Of a stretch of 62,416 nt of DNA, positions 46,048 to 55,399 are shown piece after piece. How positions within the stretch are numbered: the first letter of the stretch is position 1; the number at the start of each line of letters is the position of its first letter. This stretch comes from Proteiniphilum sp. UBA1403 (lineage in GTDB: Bacteria; Bacteroidota; Bacteroidia; Bacteroidales; Dysgonomonadaceae). The position numbers and the translations under genes are program-made. The DNA lies in NCBI GenBank assembly GCA_002305715.1, contig DBQD01000006.1, forward strand, positions 1 through 62,416. Direction: 5' to 3'. Under the pieces are notes generated by a model, which saw only the letters and a program-made list of their open reading frames with translations, was not told the origin of the DNA and did not search any database.

Positions 46048-46809
46048 TTAGATGACCTCTACATTATCTTTGCTTGTCCATCCTACACTGCCATTGGCTA
46101 TCTCTATTTCATACCAATTTCCATCAGTATTCCGTATTCTAACTTTGGTCCCTTCATGCAGTTCGAATAGGGTATTGCTATTTTCATTGGGTGCAGCGCT
46201 CACACGTGCAGCTCCTGTCATTACAATAGCATAGTTTCTGTGTATACGTTCTTTCTTCTGATCGAATGCAAAAACATTTGCCAAAAGAATCAGGACGATT
46301 AGAACAAGGCCTGTGTAAAATGAAAATTTGCGTATCCAAAGAATTCGGACAAAGAGAAATGTGCCGATTGCAATTAATAAAAGGATAAACAGTACCACTC
46401 CCAAATTTGCCCAACCGTTCGAATGATTAAGATCACGAACAGCATGAAACCAATTGGTAAGAAACAGGCTTCCTGCTGTTTCAATCCGATCTTCGATTCT
46501 GCTTTGGGCAAAACGTAAATTATGTCGAATATCGCTATCTCCTGGATTCAGGAGTAAAGCTCGTTCGTAATTGAGGATCGCTTTTCCAATCTGATTATCC
46601 CTAAAATAGGCATTTCCCAGATTATAATATAGTTGTGCAGATTCTTTCTTTTCATTGAGAGCCTGCAAAACAAGCTCCTCATACAGTTCAATACTTTTTT
46701 TGTAGTCCTGATCTCTGTAAGCCTGCGCTGCTGTAGAGTCCTGTGCATTCAATGTCACAGAGAAGGAGAGTCCAAGCAGCAGTAGTAGTATCAAATTAAT
46801 TGATTTCAT
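46048..46809 (-). CDS. batE: BatE: TPR/SH3 protein of the aerotolerance operon
   Basis: The last gene of the Bat operon. The 253-residue protein has a signal peptide (MKSINLILLLLLGLSFSVTLNAQ), TPR-like repeats (about 25-105), two hydrophobic segments (about 130-185) and a C-terminal bacterial SH3-like domain (about 195-253). I took the ATG at 46809 because it starts the signal peptide; an ATG at 46836 overlaps the batD stop by ATGA and would add nine residues. It is expected at the periplasmic side of the inner membrane. Confidence 0.82.
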   Translation of the reverse strand: MKSINLILLLLLGLSFSVTLNAQDSTAAQAYRDQDYKKSIELYEELVLQALNEKKESAQLYYNLGNAYFRDNQIGKAILNYERALLLNPGDSDIRHNLRFAQSRIEDRIETAGSLFLTNWFHAVRDLNHSNGWANLGVVLFILLLIAIGTFLFVRILWIRKFSFYTGLVLIVLILLANVFAFDQKKERIHRNYAIVMTGAARVSAAPNENSNTLFELHEGTKVRIRNTDGNWYEIEIANGSVGWTSKDNVEVI

Positions 46810-46832
46810 TTTTCCTCTTTTTGCTTTCACGA

Positions 46833-48686
46833 TCATCGCACTTTTTTTCTCAATTTATTCTCCATCTCACCAATTGTCTCGAGGGTTTCCTGGTAAATTC
46901 TGTCCATCGAAGCATCCCCCACAGCGGGTGCATAGCGAGCAAACTCACACGTATCGAGAATATGCATAAACTTACCAACAAGATCTTCGTTGATCCCTTT
47001 CTTGGATAGCTCCGACTCGATGTTCTGTTTCGAGAGCTGTGCGAGCGGGATAGATAGTTTATCACTAAAATAGCCCCATAGTGCACGAAGCACTTCGTCG
47101 TAGAATTGCTCTTTATTTTGATTTTGCAAATGCTTTCCAGCCGTTTTCAGACGCCTTACAGCTATTTTATTGGCTTTTTTCGTACGCATTAAAGCTACAT
47201 TTGCATTTTCACGTGCCTGTTTTAAGTTAAATAGATACAACAGTACAAGCATTGTTAGCGGTATGAGATACCACAGCCAGTAGGCAAACGAACCCACGAA
47301 AAAGTTTGTGCGGGATAGATAAGAAATTTCACCTGTTTTCAGGTACCTAATATCCTGCTCAACCTTTACATCCTGTCTATTTACAAAACTACTTGTAGGA
47401 GCACTACCTGCATCACCTTTGGCAATCTGCAGTTTATATTCAGGAGTAGTAAGCGTTTTGTAACTATTTGATCCTAAGTCGAAATAGGTAAATTCTACAG
47501 GAGGAATTGTATAATTCCCTTCGTAACGAGGTATGACCATATAGGATATCTTGCGGATACCATTCAGCCCGTTTGAAGTCACATTCAGGGCATTGTCCAC
47601 TACCGGATCATACTGTTCGAAATTATCGGGGAACTCCACCTCCGGATTGCGAATCAGCTTCATGTTACCGGTACCTGATATCTCTAATGTCAAAGTGATT
47701 GCCTCGTTTGCTTTTGTGTTAACTGTACTTATTGAGGGGTTCAGTGTGAAGTTACCCACCGCATTTGCATAGCTGGCCGGTTTACCAGCGGGTAATGGTT
47801 TCACTTGAATTGACACTGGATTTGTGGTCATGTTTTTAGTTACATCCACCATCACCTCCTGTGTTCCAAAGAATGTTGACACTCTTCTTCCTGAGGGTAC
47901 AGAGAAGACCATTTCGATGTTACCAGAAGGGATGGTCATTTTCCCTGAACGTTGTGGGAATAGCAACGTTTTCTTCAAATCTGCCGTATAATAATTCCGG
48001 TCGTTATATCGTTCCAATTGCAGTTGCTGATTAGCCGGCAAAGGTATATCTTCTGCCATGAATCCCTCGAACTCTGGGAACTGGATCTTACCAAAATTGA
48101 CGATGTTCAATGTAGTATACAAACGGAAGGTAACCGTGAATCCCTCCTGCTCGTATATACTATTTTTGGAAACGATTGCCCGAATGAATGCATCATTGGC
48201 CGAGACCGTTGCTGAACCGGAAGAAGATGACTCACTGGATGAACGATCCCGAGGAGTGGCTCCCTGCGAAGAACTTTCATCTGGGGGGAGTACTTTTATT
48301 TGAATTGGATTTGACCTATAATTGCTGCCATCTACCGTAATCGAAGCCTCCGAAATTGTAAATGTACCGGGCTTCTTTGCTACAATAATGTAGGTATAAG
48401 TTACCGAGCTCTCGGAAGTTGTTTTTCCGTTAATTGTACGCTGGCTATAGCTGGTAGAGGTGCTAGGTCCAAAAAGCAGATCAAAATCGGGCATATCGGG
48501 CAGACGGAGATCTCTCCCTTCCTTGTTCAGCACAAAACTTAACCTGAACTGTTCTCCCTGCACGACAGTTGCGGGTGCCGAAGCTTTGAAAGTCACCTGC
48601 GCCATACTCCCGGTCGCACCACCCATTACTAGGAATACCAGGAGGAGAAAGAGTGTTACGCCTTGTTGTTTCTGTATTCTTTGCAT
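46833..48686 (-). CDS. batD: BatD, large membrane protein of the aerotolerance operon
   Basis: A 617-residue protein with a signal peptide, several beta-sandwich-like repeats in the periplasmic part (about 30-430), one transmembrane segment near residues 460-485 and a cytosolic tail of about 130 residues. This is the layout of Bacteroidetes BatD (oxygen tolerance) proteins. The frame stays open to a GTG one codon upstream of the chosen ATG at 48686. It follows batC by 8 bases. Confidence 0.88.
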   Translation of the reverse strand: MQRIQKQQGVTLFLLLVFLVMGGATGSMAQVTFKASAPATVVQGEQFRLSFVLNKEGRDLRLPDMPDFDLLFGPSTSTSYSQRTINGKTTSESSVTYTYIIVAKKPGTFTISEASITVDGSNYRSNPIQIKVLPPDESSSQGATPRDRSSSESSSSGSATVSANDAFIRAIVSKNSIYEQEGFTVTFRLYTTLNIVNFGKIQFPEFEGFMAEDIPLPANQQLQLERYNDRNYYTADLKKTLLFPQRSGKMTIPSGNIEMVFSVPSGRRVSTFFGTQEVMVDVTKNMTTNPVSIQVKPLPAGKPASYANAVGNFTLNPSISTVNTKANEAITLTLEISGTGNMKLIRNPEVEFPDNFEQYDPVVDNALNVTSNGLNGIRKISYMVIPRYEGNYTIPPVEFTYFDLGSNSYKTLTTPEYKLQIAKGDAGSAPTSSFVNRQDVKVEQDIRYLKTGEISYLSRTNFFVGSFAYWLWYLIPLTMLVLLYLFNLKQARENANVALMRTKKANKIAVRRLKTAGKHLQNQNKEQFYDEVLRALWGYFSDKLSIPLAQLSKQNIESELSKKGINEDLVGKFMHILDTCEFARYAPAVGDASMDRIYQETLETIGEMENKLRKKVR

Positions 48687-48694
48687 CACCGTTA

Positions 48695-49423
48695 TTACCA
48701 GTTTTTGTTGTTCCTTCTGTTTTGTTCCGCTTGAGCCTCTCTTTCCTGGGCTTTTATCTGTTGCACTTTCTCTTGCGTCTGCTGCTCATCCTGTTCTATG
48801 GCCTGAAGCAACTGTCGTGCATTGTCACGCGACATTTGTTCAGGTTGTTCAGGTTGCTCAGCTTTCTTATCTTTATCCTGTTGATTTTGCGGAGTTTGTT
48901 GTTGTTGATTTTGATTCTGTTCCTGTTGCTGCGGACTCTGATCCTGACCTCCATCTTCCTGATTCTGTTCCTCTTGATCTTTGATCATTTTCTGCACCAC
49001 AGCCAGGTTGTATCGGGTCTCATCGTCCTGCGGATTCAATCGCAATGCTGTTTTATAAGCTTCCATTGACTTTTGGAGTTCTTTCTTCTGTAACAATGCA
49101 TTGCCTATATTATGCCATGCTGCTGCAGCCTCAGTCGGATTTTCCTGTTCCAACGTAATAAAATGATTGTATTGCTCGATGGATTTATCCCACTCTTTCT
49201 GCTTATAAAGTGTGTTAGCGAGATTAAAAACCGCCTCTTTTGAAGAAGCATTACCGCTCAGTGCTTTTTCATATAAAATAGTGGCCTCCGGATAATTCTG
49301 CTGAGAGTATTCCTTGTTACCTTTTCGGACACTCTTCCTCACATCCTTCTGTGCAGAAACCGACACAGGGAGGAGCATCAACAATAGCAACAATACACCA
49401 TATTTTATAAAAACTCTGTTCAT
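48695..49423 (-). CDS. batC: BatC, TPR protein of the aerotolerance operon
   Basis: A 242-residue protein with a signal peptide (ending SVSAQ) and TPR units (about 25-135, including GNKEYSQQNYPEATILYEKA and FNLANTLYKQKEWDKSIEQY). A low-complexity Gln/Glu/Asp-rich tail occupies about residues 145-242. The tail is probably disordered. TPR proteins in this operon are thought to scaffold the MoxR/VWA partners. It lies between batB and batD. Confidence 0.88.
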   Translation of the reverse strand: MNRVFIKYGVLLLLLMLLPVSVSAQKDVRKSVRKGNKEYSQQNYPEATILYEKALSGNASSKEAVFNLANTLYKQKEWDKSIEQYNHFITLEQENPTEAAAAWHNIGNALLQKKELQKSMEAYKTALRLNPQDDETRYNLAVVQKMIKDQEEQNQEDGGQDQSPQQQEQNQNQQQQTPQNQQDKDKKAEQPEQPEQMSRDNARQLLQAIEQDEQQTQEKVQQIKAQEREAQAEQNRRNNKNW

Positions 49424-49454
49424 GTTCTTTTCATTTAAGCGCTCAGCTGAAATC

Positions 49455-50477
49455 TTATTTAAAAAGTTTCACATTTCTGAATAGCCTGTTTTTCTTTTCA
49501 TACACCAGTATCTCCAAAAACATGATTATCAAGAGGATCCATGCCAAAACAGGGAACTTCTCGTCGTATTCAGAATAGGAGAGACTGGTCGATTTACCTG
49601 TCTCCAGCTCATTCAACTGTGTCTCCAGTGCTCGAATAGCACTGTTTGAATTATCGGCTCGCACATAAAATCCACCTCCACTTTGGGCAATCTCCATAGC
49701 CATCTGCTCATTCAAGCGTGAAACCACAACGTTACCTTCGTTGTCGGTCATGTAGTTCGAGCCATATTCTACAGCAGGCACGGGCGATCCTTCTGGAGAA
49801 CCAATTCCCAATACATTAACCATCACGCCCATCTTTGCAGCCTCCGCTGCAGCAGAAGAAGCATCCCCTTCATGATCCTCACCATCTGTGATGATTACGA
49901 TAGCCTTACTAATATCCTCGTTACTTGAGAATGAACTTACCCCCAACCTGATTGCTTCTCCAATGGCTGTGCCCTGTATGGGTAGCAGGCTCGGGTCGAT
50001 GGTATTGAGGAATATCTTTGTCGATTGCGTGTCCGAAGTAAGAGGCATCTGCACATACGCTTCACCAGCAAAGACGATCAAAGCTACCTTATCGTTTTTC
50101 CGAACATCGATGAGTCGCGATAGAATTTGCTTAGCACGAGATAACCTATCGGGAGAAACATCCTTAGTCAGCATAGAATTAGAGACATCAATTGCTATCA
50201 CCAGTTCTATCCCCTCCTTCTCCACTGTTTCCACCTTGGTCCCAAACTGAGGTCGGGCAATCATAAATATTCCCACACATATGGCAACAAAGATAAGCCA
50301 GAACTTCAGGTAAGAACGCTTAAGCGACAATTCGGGCATCATCATTTTGAGCGTAGATAGGTTACCCATTTTTTGCACCGTTTTACGCTTTCTGATGTTC
50401 AAATAGATGTAGGCCGCCAGCAACAGAGGCATAGCGGTAAACAACCATAGATATTCCGGATTTCCGAATCTAAACAT
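49455..50477 (-). CDS. batB: BatB, VWA-domain membrane protein
   Basis: A 340-residue protein with an N-terminal pair of hydrophobic segments (about 8-27 and 58-77), a VWA domain (about 90-285) with the MIDAS motif DVSNS and the TDGED element, and a C-terminal transmembrane segment (about 310-328). The VWA fold likely binds a partner through a metal ion. It is 36 bases from batA. Confidence 0.92.
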   Translation of the reverse strand: MFRFGNPEYLWLFTAMPLLLAAYIYLNIRKRKTVQKMGNLSTLKMMMPELSLKRSYLKFWLIFVAICVGIFMIARPQFGTKVETVEKEGIELVIAIDVSNSMLTKDVSPDRLSRAKQILSRLIDVRKNDKVALIVFAGEAYVQMPLTSDTQSTKIFLNTIDPSLLPIQGTAIGEAIRLGVSSFSSNEDISKAIVIITDGEDHEGDASSAAAEAAKMGVMVNVLGIGSPEGSPVPAVEYGSNYMTDNEGNVVVSRLNEQMAMEIAQSGGGFYVRADNSNSAIRALETQLNELETGKSTSLSYSEYDEKFPVLAWILLIIMFLEILVYEKKNRLFRNVKLFK

Positions 50478-50513
50478 GTCTTACTTTAATTTGTTCCTTT
50501 ATATTTGAGACAT

Positions 50514-51497
50514 TTATGGAATATTCCTTAACCAAGTTCTTCTCAACATAAGCTCCAAAACGATCAACCCCAATGCGAACAGAGCAAATGGCAAAAACAG
50601 CTCCTGTCTTCTAGTTACATTTTGCACACTGATCAGGTATTTTTCCATTTCGTCGATCTCTTCGTAAACCTGTCGAAGTCCTTCTGTATCTTGTGCTCTG
50701 AAGTACTGTCCACCTGTCATTGCCGCTATCTCGGTGAGTGTTTTTTCATCAATATCAACCGGCATATTTTGCATTCTGATTCCGTATGGTGTATTCACCG
50801 GTGTGGGCGCCATACCTTTTGTACCTACACCCACTGTATATACACGAATACCATAAGATCGAGCCAGATCGGCAGCTGTCAGCGGTGCTATTTGTCCACT
50901 GTTGTTTGTACCATCGGTCAGCAAGATCACCACTCTCGAGTCTGACGTACTCTCTTTCAACCTGTTCACCGAGGTGGCCAATCCCAATCCAATGGCTGTA
51001 CCATCTTCAATCACTCCGAATTTAATCTCGTTCAGTAGGTTGAGTAGCACTTTATGATCGGTTGTCAGGGGACACTGAGTGAAGCTTTCACCCGCAAAGA
51101 TCACCAAGCCAATGTTATCGTTATTCCTATCTGTAATAAATTCAGACGCTACTTTTTTTGCTGCTTGCAGTCTGTCTGGTTGCAAATCCTGAGAGAGCAT
51201 TGATCCTGATACATCAAGTGCCAGAACGATGTCGATACCCTGCGTTTCGGTTTCTTCAAAACTGTTCACCGACTGAGGTCTTGCAATTATGATAATAATG
51301 AGGGCTATTGCTATCAACCTCAGAGCAAAAGGGAGGTGCCTCATATAGATCCTGAAATCGGGCTTAACACCCTTGAAAGCCAGTGTAGATGCCAGTTTAA
51401 AAGAAGCCTGCGTCTTTGACAGTCGAATCACATACCACCCAATCAGCGGGAGCAGCAGCAACAACAGAAAAAGATATTCAGGATGCAGAAATTCCAT
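50514..51497 (-). CDS. batA: BatA, VWA-domain membrane protein
   Basis: A 327-residue paralogue of BatB: hydrophobic N-terminus (FLHPEYLFLLLLLLPLIGW...), second hydrophobic segment near 55-75, a VWA domain with the MIDAS DVSGS and TDGTN, and a C-terminal hydrophobic helix. The two VWA genes are adjacent, as in other Bat operons. The start MEFLHPEYLF is shared in style with BatB. Confidence 0.93.
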   Translation of the reverse strand: MEFLHPEYLFLLLLLLPLIGWYVIRLSKTQASFKLASTLAFKGVKPDFRIYMRHLPFALRLIAIALIIIIIARPQSVNSFEETETQGIDIVLALDVSGSMLSQDLQPDRLQAAKKVASEFITDRNNDNIGLVIFAGESFTQCPLTTDHKVLLNLLNEIKFGVIEDGTAIGLGLATSVNRLKESTSDSRVVILLTDGTNNSGQIAPLTAADLARSYGIRVYTVGVGTKGMAPTPVNTPYGIRMQNMPVDIDEKTLTEIAAMTGGQYFRAQDTEGLRQVYEEIDEMEKYLISVQNVTRRQELFLPFALFALGLIVLELMLRRTWLRNIP

Positions 51498-51500
51498 GTT

Positions 51501-52535
51501 TTATACATTCTTTGTGGTATCCTCTTGGGTTACCTCATGATTGTTCTTTTTTTCGTTCTCTTTTTGCGGAATCGGGTCTGGGTCTCTGGTCTGGTTCACA
51601 AAGAAATAGGCGTTAACCATGCTCAGATCGTTCTCATCGGGATAAGGTTTGTATTTAGCAAACTTTACCAAGTCGGCGGTTGTAAGAATCTGTTTCAGGT
51701 TGTTGAAAACCGATTCCAGATCCGATAGTTTCCGTATCTCGTTCAATATCTCACCTGAGGTCATCTCCATTGCGTTGATCCCCTCCTGTTCAGCCAAGTA
51801 GATTCGAAGAATATCGGTCAGTCTGCTGTAGAATTCTTTTTCCCTACCCTGCAACCATATTTTCTCCTCCTTCAACTTTTCCAGCTCCTGTAGAGCTCTC
51901 ACATGTGGAGGTAACACCACAGGTGGCTTAAAGATATACCCTTTCTTCTTTTTCTTCAGTACCAAGTAAATGATGAAGCCTATCAGTAGCACCAACAATG
52001 CGACCCCCAGTACTATCCACAAGATCCAGAGATAATCGGTCCACACAAAAGGCGGTTTGCGCACCGGCTTGATATCTCGCAATTGCAGTTGCACAAAATC
52101 GATGGAGTCTGTCTCCCCTTTGTTAATCTTCTCCAGATACGCCAATGTTGAGTCCGAGAGTTCGGGTGAGGTCACTTTCAGTCCAAAAGAGTTGGAGAAT
52201 ACAGTATCGGTCCCATCGAACACCGACATATGTGGAATATGGTAAAGCGTTGAATCGAAAGAGGTGACCACATACTTGAAGTTCAACGTCATCACATTAT
52301 TCTCCACGGTTGTATCTGGTGTCAACATGGTTATTACCTCTATACCGGGTACAATCTCCTTCTCAAAAATCGGAAAAAAAATGGTTTTATCTTTGGGTGT
52401 GATCACCTTCAGGTTAATCAGCGCCTGTTCACCAATCAAGATCTCAGTGGGCTGTACGGTTGCCTGCACCGACGCCTTTTGAGCTGTCAGTGGCAACGAG
52501 AGTGAGATTGCACACACTATCCATGCTGTTCTCAT
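51501..52535 (-). CDS. Bat-operon single-pass membrane protein, function unknown
   Basis: A 344-residue protein between the DUF58 gene and batA. It has a signal peptide (ending LTAQ), an immunoglobulin-like periplasmic domain (about 24-150), one transmembrane segment (about 175-200, with a poly-Lys stop KKKKKG) and a cytosolic helical region (about 210-320) with a Lys/Asn/Glu tail. This matches the unnamed membrane protein that accompanies Bat genes. The frame also allows a GTG at 52571 overlapping the DUF58 stop; I took the ATG at 52535 because it starts a proper signal peptide. Confidence 0.75.
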   Translation of the reverse strand: MRTAWIVCAISLSLPLTAQKASVQATVQPTEILIGEQALINLKVITPKDKTIFFPIFEKEIVPGIEVITMLTPDTTVENNVMTLNFKYVVTSFDSTLYHIPHMSVFDGTDTVFSNSFGLKVTSPELSDSTLAYLEKINKGETDSIDFVQLQLRDIKPVRKPPFVWTDYLWILWIVLGVALLVLLIGFIIYLVLKKKKKGYIFKPPVVLPPHVRALQELEKLKEEKIWLQGREKEFYSRLTDILRIYLAEQEGINAMEMTSGEILNEIRKLSDLESVFNNLKQILTTADLVKFAKYKPYPDENDLSMVNAYFFVNQTRDPDPIPQKENEKKNNHEVTQEDTTKNV

Positions 52536-52567
52536 CCACAATTCGATATGATTTCTGTTTTTCAATG

Positions 52568-53437
52568 TCACTTTCTTTGTTGAAATAATTGCAAGAGAGC
52601 CTTCACATAATCACTGTCTGTGGATACCGAGACGCTATCCACTCCACTCTGTCGGAAAGCATATTGCATATTGCTTTTCATGCTGTTCCACCAGTTATGA
52701 TAGCTATCTCTAAACTTTTTTGAGGAGGTATTAATCCATCGCTCCTCACCCGTTTCCGGGTCTCTTACTTTCATTAGTCCCACCGGGATAAGTCCCGTGC
52801 TGAGCTGGTCATATACCTGAATGGCCACCACATCGTGTTTGCGGTTGGCTATCTGCAATGCTTTTTTATAATCAGATGGATCAATAAAATCGGAAATTAC
52901 AAATGCCGTACATTTCTTTTTGATGGCATTGGTCATGTAGCGCAGTGCCATATTCAGATCGGTACCCTTGCTCTCTGGTTTGAATCCCAGAATTTCACGT
53001 ATAATAAAAAGAATATGTTTTTTTCCTTTTTGTGGAGGGATAAATTTCTCAACTTTATCGGTAAAAAAGATGACCCCAATCTTGTCGTTATTCTGTATTG
53101 CCGAAAAGGCCAATGTAGCGGCAATTTCGGCCACCATATCCCGTTTCAGAATCTTACGAGATCCAAACCCCAAGCTCTCAGAAACATCGATCATCAACAT
53201 CACTGTGAGTTCCCGTTCCTCCTCAAAAACCTTCACAAAAGGGCGGTTATAGCGAGCAGTTACATTCCAGTCGATATCTCTCAGGTCGTCTCCATACTGG
53301 TACTCCCTTACTTCTGCAAACGCCATACCTCGACCCTTAAATGCAGAGTGGTACTCACCCGCAAAGATATTGCGTGAGAGTCCGCGCGCTTTTATTTCTA
53401 TGTGTCGTACTTTTCTTAATAGATCGGTCGTCTCCAT
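52568..53437 (-). CDS. DUF58 domain protein of the aerotolerance operon
   Basis: A 289-residue cytosolic protein of the DUF58 family, which carries a VWA-like fold. Seen are the family start METTDLLRKVRHIEIKARGL and the GMAFAEVREYQYGDDLRDIDW motif. It usually partners a MoxR ATPase. A GTG three codons upstream is also open. It lies about 75 bases after moxR. Confidence 0.93.
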   Translation of the reverse strand: METTDLLRKVRHIEIKARGLSRNIFAGEYHSAFKGRGMAFAEVREYQYGDDLRDIDWNVTARYNRPFVKVFEEERELTVMLMIDVSESLGFGSRKILKRDMVAEIAATLAFSAIQNNDKIGVIFFTDKVEKFIPPQKGKKHILFIIREILGFKPESKGTDLNMALRYMTNAIKKKCTAFVISDFIDPSDYKKALQIANRKHDVVAIQVYDQLSTGLIPVGLMKVRDPETGEERWINTSSKKFRDSYHNWWNSMKSNMQYAFRQSGVDSVSVSTDSDYVKALLQLFQQRK

Positions 53438-53512
53438 TTGGGCCACACCCTCAACAAGAGGATTTTAAATTGAACGTTGGTTAATAAACTTCTTCATTCG
53501 ATCTCCCTCTGA

Positions 53513-54508
53513 TTAGGGTACCTCTACCTTATTCAGGATTTCACTGATGATCTCTTCAGATGTAAGGTTGTTGGCTTCCGCTTCGTATGTAAGTCCGATA
53601 CGGTGACGAAGCACATCGTGACAAATAGCACGTATATCCTCTGGTATCACATACCCTCTTCGTTTGATAAATGCATATGCGCGTGCCGCAAGTGCCAAGT
53701 TGATGGATGCACGTGGCGAACCACCAAAGCCTATCATCTCCTTAAGGTTGCTCAAGCCATACTGTTCTGGGAATCGGGTTGCGAACACGATATCCACGAT
53801 GTATTTACCAATCTTTTCATCGATATATACTTCGCGCACCACCTTGCGAGCTTCCAATATAGCATTGGTTGAGACTACAGCCCGATCGATGGTCACCGGT
53901 TCAAAAATATTCTGTTGAATAATCTGTTTTTCCTCTTCCTTAGAAGGATAGGAGATCACCGCTTTCAACATAAAACGGTCGACCTGTGCTTCCGGAAGTG
54001 GATATGTACCCTCCTGTTCTATGGGGTTTTGAGTTGCCATCACCAAGAAAGGTTCCGGTAGTGGGTATGTCTGCTCTCCAATGGTCACTTGTCTTTCCTG
54101 CATAGCTTCAAGCAAAGCACTCTGCACTTTTGCCGGAGCACGGTTAATTTCATCTGCCAAAACGAAGTTGGCAAAAACGGGACCATGTTTCACTAAAAAC
54201 TCTTCGTTGCGCTGGCTATAGATCATGGTTCCAATAACGTCGGCTGGCAGCAAGTCGGGCGTAAACTGGATGCGGTTGTATTTTGCATCGATAAGCTGAG
54301 CCAGCGTCTTTATTGCCAGCGTCTTTGCTAATCCCGGAACTCCTTCCAACAAGATATGGCCGTCGGACAGCAGTCCTATAAGGAGTGATTCCACGAGGTG
54401 CTTCTGTCCCACAATTGTTTTGTTCATCCCTGTCACGAGCGTTTGCACAAAAGCGCTCTTCTGCTCAATTCTCTCGTTCAGTTCTCTGATATCGACTATC
54501 TGGCTCAT
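53513..54508 (-). CDS. moxR: MoxR family AAA+ ATPase
   Basis: A 331-residue AAA+ ATPase. The Walker A is EGVPGLAKT, the Walker B region is FVLADEINRAP and sensor 1 is ATQNPIEQEGTYPLPEAQ. MoxR proteins act as chaperones that help assemble or activate VWA-domain partners. It is the first gene of the Bat operon and has a promoter element at 54549. Confidence 0.95.
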   Translation of the reverse strand: MSQIVDIRELNERIEQKSAFVQTLVTGMNKTIVGQKHLVESLLIGLLSDGHILLEGVPGLAKTLAIKTLAQLIDAKYNRIQFTPDLLPADVIGTMIYSQRNEEFLVKHGPVFANFVLADEINRAPAKVQSALLEAMQERQVTIGEQTYPLPEPFLVMATQNPIEQEGTYPLPEAQVDRFMLKAVISYPSKEEEKQIIQQNIFEPVTIDRAVVSTNAILEARKVVREVYIDEKIGKYIVDIVFATRFPEQYGLSNLKEMIGFGGSPRASINLALAARAYAFIKRRGYVIPEDIRAICHDVLRHRIGLTYEAEANNLTSEEIISEILNKVEVP

Positions 54509-54548
54509 ATTTTCTCAACTGTTAATGATAGATACTTATTATGGGATA

Positions 54549-54556
54549 CAAAAATA
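54549..54556 (-). promoter_or_regulatory. -7 promoter element for the Bat operon
   Basis: On the minus strand this reads TATTTTTG, matching TAnnTTTG, 40 bases before the moxR ATG at 54508. Confidence 0.5.
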
Positions 54557-54651
54557 GAAATGTTAAAGCGGTTTTGTACGGAATCGTCGTTAAAAATGTT
54601 TAAGTTACCGTTGTAAAATCAGCAGTCCGCTTATTGAATATTCACCATGTA

Positions 54652-55350
54652 CTATTGCGTCTCCGGTTCGCTGTATTCCATCCCAAAAAGAGCAGCAAAC
54701 GTCTCTTTCATTGTGTTGGCCAGAAGGTGAAAATCCACCTCATGTCCCACTTCTTTCTGTATAGAAGTGACCCCCCTATCGGTAAATCCACACGGATTGA
54801 TAAAATTGAAATAATTGAGGTCGGTATTTACATTCAACGCCAGTCCGTGCATTGTAACGAAGCGACTGGCTCTGACACCAATAGCGCATATTTTCCGGGC
54901 TTTGGCAGGATGACCTGCATCCAACCAGACCCCCATTGCCTTATCATCTTTCTCGGCAATAATGCCAAACACCTTCAATGTTTCAATTACCACATCCTCC
55001 AGCATGGAGATATACCTCTTGATACCCATCTGAAAATCCTCCAGATCGATGATCGGATAAACGACCAGCTGACCCGGTCCATGATAGGTAATATCTCCCC
55101 CTCTATCGATTGCATGGAAGTCGATCTCTCTGCTTTCACATATATTTTTGGCAATCAGCAGATTTTGCTGATTGCCACTTTTTCCCAATGTAAACACATG
55201 CTCATGTTCGCAGAAGAGCAGGTATTGCTTTTTATCCGGCTTCTGATCCAGTTTATCCTTGATAACCTTTTGGAACAGCTCTTCCTGATAATCCCACGCC
55301 TCCTTGTAACGAATTCTCCCCAAATCCTCAAATATCACTCTCTTACCCAT
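54652..55350 (-). CDS. lipB: Octanoyltransferase LipB
   Basis: Transfers the octanoyl group from acyl carrier protein to lipoyl domains. The 232-residue protein shows the LipB pattern: the FTLGKSG segment, the DRGGDITYHGPGQLV motif, the GVWLDAGHPAKARKICAIGV region with the catalytic Lys, and the LNVNTDL and NPCG motifs. It lies downstream of lipA on the same strand, and the two act in sequence in lipoate synthesis. Confidence 0.95.
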   Translation of the reverse strand: MGKRVIFEDLGRIRYKEAWDYQEELFQKVIKDKLDQKPDKKQYLLFCEHEHVFTLGKSGNQQNLLIAKNICESREIDFHAIDRGGDITYHGPGQLVVYPIIDLEDFQMGIKRYISMLEDVVIETLKVFGIIAEKDDKAMGVWLDAGHPAKARKICAIGVRASRFVTMHGLALNVNTDLNYFNFINPCGFTDRGVTSIQKEVGHEVDFHLLANTMKETFAALFGMEYSEPETQ

Positions 55351-55399
55351 ATTATATTTTCTATATCCTACTCGTTTATTGGCGCTTCGTCAGATCATC

